From contig OX235262.1 in assembly GCA_944472135.2 (NCBI GenBank), forward strand, positions 61,104,440-61,168,439: 64,000 nucleotides of DNA, given 5' to 3'. Origin of the DNA: Trichobilharzia regenti. Lineage: Eukaryota > Platyhelminthes > Trematoda > Strigeidida > Schistosomatidae. Made by a program: the position numbers and the translations under genes. Positions 63,819-64,000 of the stretch are shown here, piece after piece. The notes under the pieces are model-generated. The model worked only from the letters and a program-made list of their open reading frames with translations, was not told the origin of the DNA and made no database searches. Each line of letters opens with the position of its first letter. The stretch's first letter is position 1.

Positions 63819-64000
63819 GGGGAATAAATGCACAAACAGTTATAATAACTTCTTTCGAGGGATAATACAAATGAAGCAACAAGTTAGCCTGCTCACAAGT
63901 CATCTATAATCAGTAATTATTATTTCTCGACAAATCTTACAAAATGATCAATTCTAGGATTACAATTTTGGCATTGCAATAGGTGGAATATAATTCCATA

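Overview
The window looks like a piece of a schistosome (blood fluke) nuclear genome. The evidence is AT-rich DNA, one host gene with a 37-nt first intron followed by introns of up to 16 kb (a known schistosome pattern), tRNA-derived SINEs carrying hammerhead-ribozyme sequence that resembles the Sm-alpha family of Schistosoma mansoni, and many Penelope-like, RTE/SR2-like, CR1-like and BEL/Pao retroelement fragments. The species cannot be fixed from the sequence alone.

The only convincing host gene is a SNF2-family chromatin remodeller of the HELLS/LSH type on the + strand. I assembled nine coding exons by hand (17376-17481, 17519-17661, 24353-25915, 26039-26227, 30573-30773, 36591-36796, 42022-42376, 45424-45701, 62096-62297). 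All phases agree, giving 1081 codons without a stop. The 3' end probably lies beyond the window. Exon 3 carries a Ser/Thr/acidic insertion of about 434 residues inside the first RecA lobe. A possible small two-exon gene (17307-16852, - strand, 118 aa, not recognised) lies head to head with it, with 68 bp between the two start codons.

Region 1-15200 is intergenic and made of nested retroelements: degraded BEL/Pao gag, protease and RT, two BEL LTRs in opposite orientation, one CR1-like element on each strand, and a 2-kb fold-back element with 675-bp arms inserted in the minus-strand CR1 copy. Region 15200-16850 holds nothing I can name. From 17.7 to 64 kb the introns of the HELLS-like gene hold the rest: RTE/SR2-like 3' ends, a second RTE-type family, Penelope-like (GIY-YIG) fragments, four tRNA-like SINE families, solo LTRs, and one intact short LTR element (58826-59885) whose two LTRs are nearly identical.

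The most unusual theme is the number of head-to-head (snap-back) palindromes made by unrelated repeat families: fold-back element 9781-11570, hammerhead SINEs at 21999-22143, 34413-34858 and 53498-53719, another repeat at 40604-40800 and 46254-46551, and Penelope-like elements at 44341-45274 and 62957-63818. All but the first lie in introns of the remodeller, so its pre-mRNA should contain several long hairpins. All coordinates and alignments were made by eye. Family names are by motif resemblance, not database search.
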